From: UBA4923 sp964486135
GTDB lineage: Bacteria > Bacillota > Clostridia > Saccharofermentanales > DTU023
Direction of reading: 5' to 3'
NCBI GenBank assembly: GCA_964486135.1
Contig: CAZAKT010000002.1
Location: 22,085 to 86,084 of the forward strand
Length of the DNA: 64,000 nucleotides
Shown: positions 57,985-64,000 of the stretch, in pieces
Position numbering within the stretch: the first letter of the stretch is position 1
How the letters are laid out: each line of letters starts with the position of its first letter
Translations under genes and position numbers: made by a program
The notes under the pieces: generated by a model
Database searches by the model: none
The model's input: only the letters and a program-made list of their open reading frames with translations
What the model was told of the DNA's origin: nothing

Positions 57985-60900
57985 ATGATAAAGCCCGTTC
58001 AATATGGACGAGTGCAGAGAATGTCCTACTCGAAAATTGACGAAATCCTCGATATCCCGGATTTATTGGAAATCCAAAAAAGCAGCTACAGATGGTTCAT
58101 TGAGGAGGGCCTTATGGAGGTCCTCACGGAGTCGTCTCCCATTACTGACTTTTCAGGTGATATCGAGCTCTCTTTTGTCGATCGTGATTTCGACATCGAA
58201 AATCCGACTTATTCAATCGAGGAGTGCAAGGAGAGGGACGCCAATTACGCGGCCAAGCTTTATATGAAGGTCAGGCTGCGGAACCGGGTCACCGACGATA
58301 TAACCGAACAGGATGTCTATATTGGCGAGTTCCCGCTTATGACGGATACGGGCAGCTTCATCATCAATGGGGCTGAGCGCGTCATCATCAGCCAGCTGGT
58401 CCGTTCGCCCGGTGCCTATTTTGATATTGTCCGTGACAAGAACGATATAGAGCTTTATACAGCCCAGGTCATCCCCAACCGCGGGGCCTGGATTGAATTT
58501 GAGTCGGATGCCAAGCGTCTTCTCTGGGTCCGGGTTGACAGGCAGAGAAAGTTCCATTTGACCATCCTGCTCCGCGCGCTCGGAATCGGGACGGATGAGG
58601 AGATCACAGAGGTTTTGGGAAGTGAAGAGACGCTTCTCATGACCATGCAAAAGGACGGCTGCAAGACCAGCGATGAAGGTTTGCAGGAACTTTTCCGCAA
58701 GTTGAGGCCGGGGGAGGTCTACACGCGTGAAGGCGCCCAGGCCCTCCTGCACAATAATTTTTTCCAACCCAACCGCTATGACCTGGCCAAGGTCGGCATT
58801 TATAAGATCAACAAAAAACTGGCCCTTGCCTCACGGCTGACAGGCCACCTGGCCGCTTCCGATATTATCGCCAGCGACGGCGAAGTCCTGGTCCTGGCTG
58901 ATGAGATCATCACCCAGGAGGCAGCGGAGGCGATTCAGCAGGCTGGCATCAACGTGGTCGACGTCTTCCCCATCCACCGGATTGGCGATACCGTGACCCA
59001 GTTCGATCATCAGCTCCGCATCGTAGGGAATGAACGGGTGAAGATGGAGGACTATCTCCTCCGCGCCCTTGGCCGGGACCTGGTCGATTCCATCGATTTC
59101 ACAGGCCTGGACATCACGGAAACGGTCTATACCCCAGTCCTGCGCGAAATTGTGGAGGAAGCCCGGGAGGCTGCGGATCCCGCGCTCCTGATCCGCCAGC
59201 AGCTGGCTGCCCGGAAACTGGACCTTGTCCCCCACCATCTGACCCTTCACGATATACTGGCCGTTATCAGCTATTACATCGGCCTGGAGTACGGGGTTGG
59301 CGAGCGTGACGACATCGATCACCTGGGCAACCGCCGGATCCGTTCAGTCGGTGAGCTCCTGCAAAACCAGATGCGGATCGGCTTTTCGCGCATGGACCGC
59401 GTGGTCCGCGAGCGCATGCAGACCATCCCCGATATCACGGCGGCTTCTCCCAAGGATATCGTCAATACCCGGCCCATCTCGGCCGCCATCAAGGAGTTTT
59501 TCGGCTCCAGTCAGCTCTCGCAGTTTCTGGATCAGCCCAACCCGCTCGCGGAGATGACCCATAAGCGGCGTCTGTCCGCCCTGGGTCCCGGCGGCCTGTC
59601 GCGTGAACGCGCCAACTTTGAGGTGCGTGACGTCCACTCATCCCATTACGGCCGCATGTGCCCGATCGAGACCCCGGAGGGTCCCAACATCGGTTTGATC
59701 AACTCCCTGGCCACCTATGCACGGGCCAATCGCTACGGCTTCCTGGAGACCCCCTACCGGGTCTACGACAAGGCCAAGGGTCTGGTGACGGGCGAAATCC
59801 GTTACCTCACGGCCGACGAGGAAGACCGCTACTATATCGCCCAGGCCAACGAGCCTCTTGATGATGAGGGCCACTTCATCGGCAAGAAGATATCCTGCCG
59901 CTACCGGGACGAATTTGTTGAGCTCGACCCCGAAAAGGTCGAACTGATGGATGTCTCCCCCAAACAGCTTGTTTCGGTGGCGACCTCATTGATCCCCTTC
60001 CTGGGCAACGATGACGCCAACCGGGCCCTGATGGGATCCAACATGCAAAGGCAGGCTGTCCCCCTGATTAAGACCATGGCCCCGGTCATCGGAACGGGCA
60101 TGGAACACCGGGCCGCCAAGGATTCAGGTGTCTGCGTAGTCGCAAAGAAGGATGGCCTGGTTGAACATGTGGCAGGTGACAGGATTACCGTCCGCGTCGA
60201 TGACAAGACGGTCGACACCTACCATCTGAGAAAATATGACCGGTCCAACCAGGGTACCTGCATCAATCAGCGTCCTCTCGTCACGGCCGGCGACAAGGTC
60301 AAGGCCGGCGATATCATCGCCGACGGCCCGGCGACCGACCAGGGGGAGCTGGCGCTCGGCCGCAATGTCCTGATCGGCTTCATGATGTGGGAAGGCTACA
60401 ACTATGAAGATGCCATCCTGCTCAATGAGCGGCTGGTCCGGGACGATGTCTATACCTCGATCCATATCACCGAGTACGAATGTGAAGCCCGTGACACCAA
60501 GCTGGGTCCCGAGGAGATCACGAGGGAAATCCCCAACGTGGCGGATGACGCCTTGAGGGATCTGGATGAGGAGGGAGTCGTCCGGATCGGCGCCGAAGTG
60601 CGGGCCGGCGACATCCTGGTCGGCAAGGTCACCCCCAAGGGTGAAACGGAGCTGACCCCGGAGGAACGCCTCTACCGGGCCATCTTCGGTGAGAAGATCC
60701 GGGAGGTCCGCGATACCTCGGTCCGGGTCCCGCATGGGGAGTCGGGGGTCGTTGTCGATATCAAAACCTTTACGCGTGAAAACGATGAATTATTGAAGCA
60801 TGGCGTGACCAAACTGGTCCGCGTCTATGTGGCCCAGAAGCGGAAGATCTCGGTCGGGGACAAGATGGCCGGACGCCATGGCAACAAGGGTGTTGTCTCC

Positions 60901-61767
60901 AAGATCCTGCCGGAAGAGGACATGCCCTTCCTGCCGGACGGGACCCCGCTCGATATCGTCCTCAACCCTCTGGGCGTACCCTCCCGTATGAATGTCGGCC
61001 AGCTGCTTGAGGTACACCTTGGCGCCGCGGCCAGCAAACTGGGCTGGAAGGTGGCCACCCCCGTATTTGACGGGGCGGACGAGCAGGATGTGGTCGCGGC
61101 CTTCAAGGAGGCCGGGATGGAGACCGACGGCAAGACCATCCTCTATGACGGTCGGACGGGGGAACCCTTCGAGAGCCGGGTCACGGTCGGCGTCATGTAT
61201 TACCTGAAGCTGCTCCACCTGGTGGATGACAAGATTCACGCCCGTTCGATCGGCCCCTATTCGCTGGTCACCCAGCAGCCGCTGGGCGGCAAGGCCCAAT
61301 TTGGCGGACAGCGGTTCGGGGAGATGGAAGTCTGGGCGCTCGAAGCTTACGGTGCGGCCTACACCCTCCAGGAGATCCTGACGGTCAAGTCGGACGATAT
61401 CTGGGGGAGGACCAAGACCTACGAGGCCATCGTCAAGGGCGAGAATATCCCGGAACCCGGTGTCCCTGAAGCTTTCAAGGTCCTGGTCAAGGAACTCCAG
61501 TCCCTCTGCCTGGATGTCCACATCCTGTCAGAGGAAAATGAGGAATTGGATATCCCCGACAGCAGTGATCTGGAAGAGGAAGAGACTGTGACCGGGCGGA
61601 CGCTCTTGAATCTGCTCGGTGAAGACAGACCCGTGGAAGCGGGCGAGGAGGCATTCGGGGCGGAAGGCTTCACGGATGGGGTCCTCGATGAGGAGGGCGC
61701 CGTCGTCAGCGAATCGGATGAAGAAGACAAGGAGCCCGCGCATGGGCAAGATGAGGAAGAAGAATAA
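57985..61767 (+). CDS. rpoB: RNA polymerase beta subunit
   Basis: 1260 residues, starting at ATG 57985 after GTGAGGTGATCGCTG. Complete beta subunit: MSYSKIDEILDIPDLLEIQ at the N-terminus and the rifampicin pocket GSSQLSQFLDQPNPLAEMTHKRRLS (by coincidence residue numbers match E. coli: D516, H526, S531 all retained, so no classic resistance change; position 518 is Pro). GPNIGLINSLATYARANRYG, the catalytic-loop lysine segments MAGRHGNKGVVSK and the C-terminal clamp SDDIWGRTKTYEAIVKGE follow. The last 75 residues are an acidic tail (rich in Asp/Glu), longer than in many relatives. rpoC follows after 18 nt. Confidence 0.98.
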   Translation: MIKPVQYGRVQRMSYSKIDEILDIPDLLEIQKSSYRWFIEEGLMEVLTESSPITDFSGDIELSFVDRDFDIENPTYSIEECKERDANYAAKLYMKVRLRNRVTDDITEQDVYIGEFPLMTDTGSFIINGAERVIISQLVRSPGAYFDIVRDKNDIELYTAQVIPNRGAWIEFESDAKRLLWVRVDRQRKFHLTILLRALGIGTDEEITEVLGSEETLLMTMQKDGCKTSDEGLQELFRKLRPGEVYTREGAQALLHNNFFQPNRYDLAKVGIYKINKKLALASRLTGHLAASDIIASDGEVLVLADEIITQEAAEAIQQAGINVVDVFPIHRIGDTVTQFDHQLRIVGNERVKMEDYLLRALGRDLVDSIDFTGLDITETVYTPVLREIVEEAREAADPALLIRQQLAARKLDLVPHHLTLHDILAVISYYIGLEYGVGERDDIDHLGNRRIRSVGELLQNQMRIGFSRMDRVVRERMQTIPDITAASPKDIVNTRPISAAIKEFFGSSQLSQFLDQPNPLAEMTHKRRLSALGPGGLSRERANFEVRDVHSSHYGRMCPIETPEGPNIGLINSLATYARANRYGFLETPYRVYDKAKGLVTGEIRYLTADEEDRYYIAQANEPLDDEGHFIGKKISCRYRDEFVELDPEKVELMDVSPKQLVSVATSLIPFLGNDDANRALMGSNMQRQAVPLIKTMAPVIGTGMEHRAAKDSGVCVVAKKDGLVEHVAGDRITVRVDDKTVDTYHLRKYDRSNQGTCINQRPLVTAGDKVKAGDIIADGPATDQGELALGRNVLIGFMMWEGYNYEDAILLNERLVRDDVYTSIHITEYECEARDTKLGPEEITREIPNVADDALRDLDEEGVVRIGAEVRAGDILVGKVTPKGETELTPEERLYRAIFGEKIREVRDTSVRVPHGESGVVVDIKTFTRENDELLKHGVTKLVRVYVAQKRKISVGDKMAGRHGNKGVVSKILPEEDMPFLPDGTPLDIVLNPLGVPSRMNVGQLLEVHLGAAASKLGWKVATPVFDGADEQDVVAAFKEAGMETDGKTILYDGRTGEPFESRVTVGVMYYLKLLHLVDDKIHARSIGPYSLVTQQPLGGKAQFGGQRFGEMEVWALEAYGAAYTLQEILTVKSDDIWGRTKTYEAIVKGENIPEPGVPEAFKVLVKELQSLCLDVHILSEENEELDIPDSSDLEEEETVTGRTLLNLLGEDRPVEAGEEAFGAEGFTDGVLDEEGAVVSESDEEDKEPAHGQDEEEE

Positions 61768-61785
61768 GGGGAAGGGGGGCACACA

Positions 61786-64000
<2,215 letters not shown>

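Overview
The window is a 64 kb, GC-rich (about 60%), densely coding piece of a bacterial chromosome. The gene set points to an anaerobic Bacillota/Clostridia-type organism. Evidence: a mazG–rqcP–divIC string, MurT/GatD-type cell-wall genes, a Gram-positive BMP-type nucleoside ABC transporter, GatCAB, a long-form urocanate hydratase, tryptophanase, an XdhC molybdoenzyme-maturation gene and strong AGGAGG-type ribosome sites. The yabP and yabQ genes that normally sit between rqcP and divIC in spore formers are missing, which fits a non-sporulating lineage. There is no prophage, insertion sequence, CRISPR array, rRNA or tRNA gene that I can see. A 100-N block at 39351-39450 shows this is a scaffolded draft assembly.

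Layout. 1-1516: 5' part of hutU (minus strand, runs off the left edge), divergent from a ROK sugar kinase (1597-2565). 2648-7486: operon of xdhC, a P-loop NTPase (THEP1-like)–FecCD permease fusion, its ATPase and a binding lipoprotein, probably oxyanion or metal import linked to molybdenum-enzyme maturation. 7611-11932: C26 amidohydrolase, a zinc-ribbon peptide, mgtE, ridA and dihydrolipoyl dehydrogenase. 12045-17116 (minus): four-gene BMP-type nucleoside ABC transporter. 17269-22128: threonine synthase, a large HerA-like ATPase and lipoate-protein ligase. 22248-24260: NUDIX, mazG, rqcP, divIC. 24276-29359: small hypothetical, a DUF5058 two-gene membrane module, flavin reductase, a SleB-like wall hydrolase with an Ala/Lys-rich helix, and an M42 peptidase. 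29377-34378 (minus): gatB, gatA and an AspRS–GatC fusion, which together supply a complete tRNA-dependent amidation system from one operon. 34628-40450: RDD protein, patatin, sbcD, sbcC (split by the N block). 40571-47098: serine synthesis genes (class V aminotransferase, serA), DUF1015, tRNA-dihydrouridine synthase, DUF2079 membrane protein. 47173-55519: lysophospholipase-like hydrolase, tryptophanase, EF-G paralogue, CorC-type CBS protein, HAD phosphatase, PpiC foldase. 55575-57775 (minus): MurT and a GatD-like protein that lacks the catalytic cysteine and histidine. 57985-64000: rpoB and the 5' part of rpoC with their own strong promoter, not preceded by rplL.

Functional themes: amino-acid metabolism (histidine, threonine, serine, tryptophan), lipoate enzymes (lpd, lplA), nucleoside salvage, and core information processing. 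The observations I rate highest are the apparently inactive GatD next to MurT, the NTPase–permease fusion in the xdhC operon, the AspRS–GatC fusion with a possible attenuating leader, and the false gap in sbcC (the two contig ends overlap by 55 bp and close into one frame). I see no single obvious new defence or mobile system; the least understood candidates are the HerA-like ATPase and the DUF5058 membrane pair.
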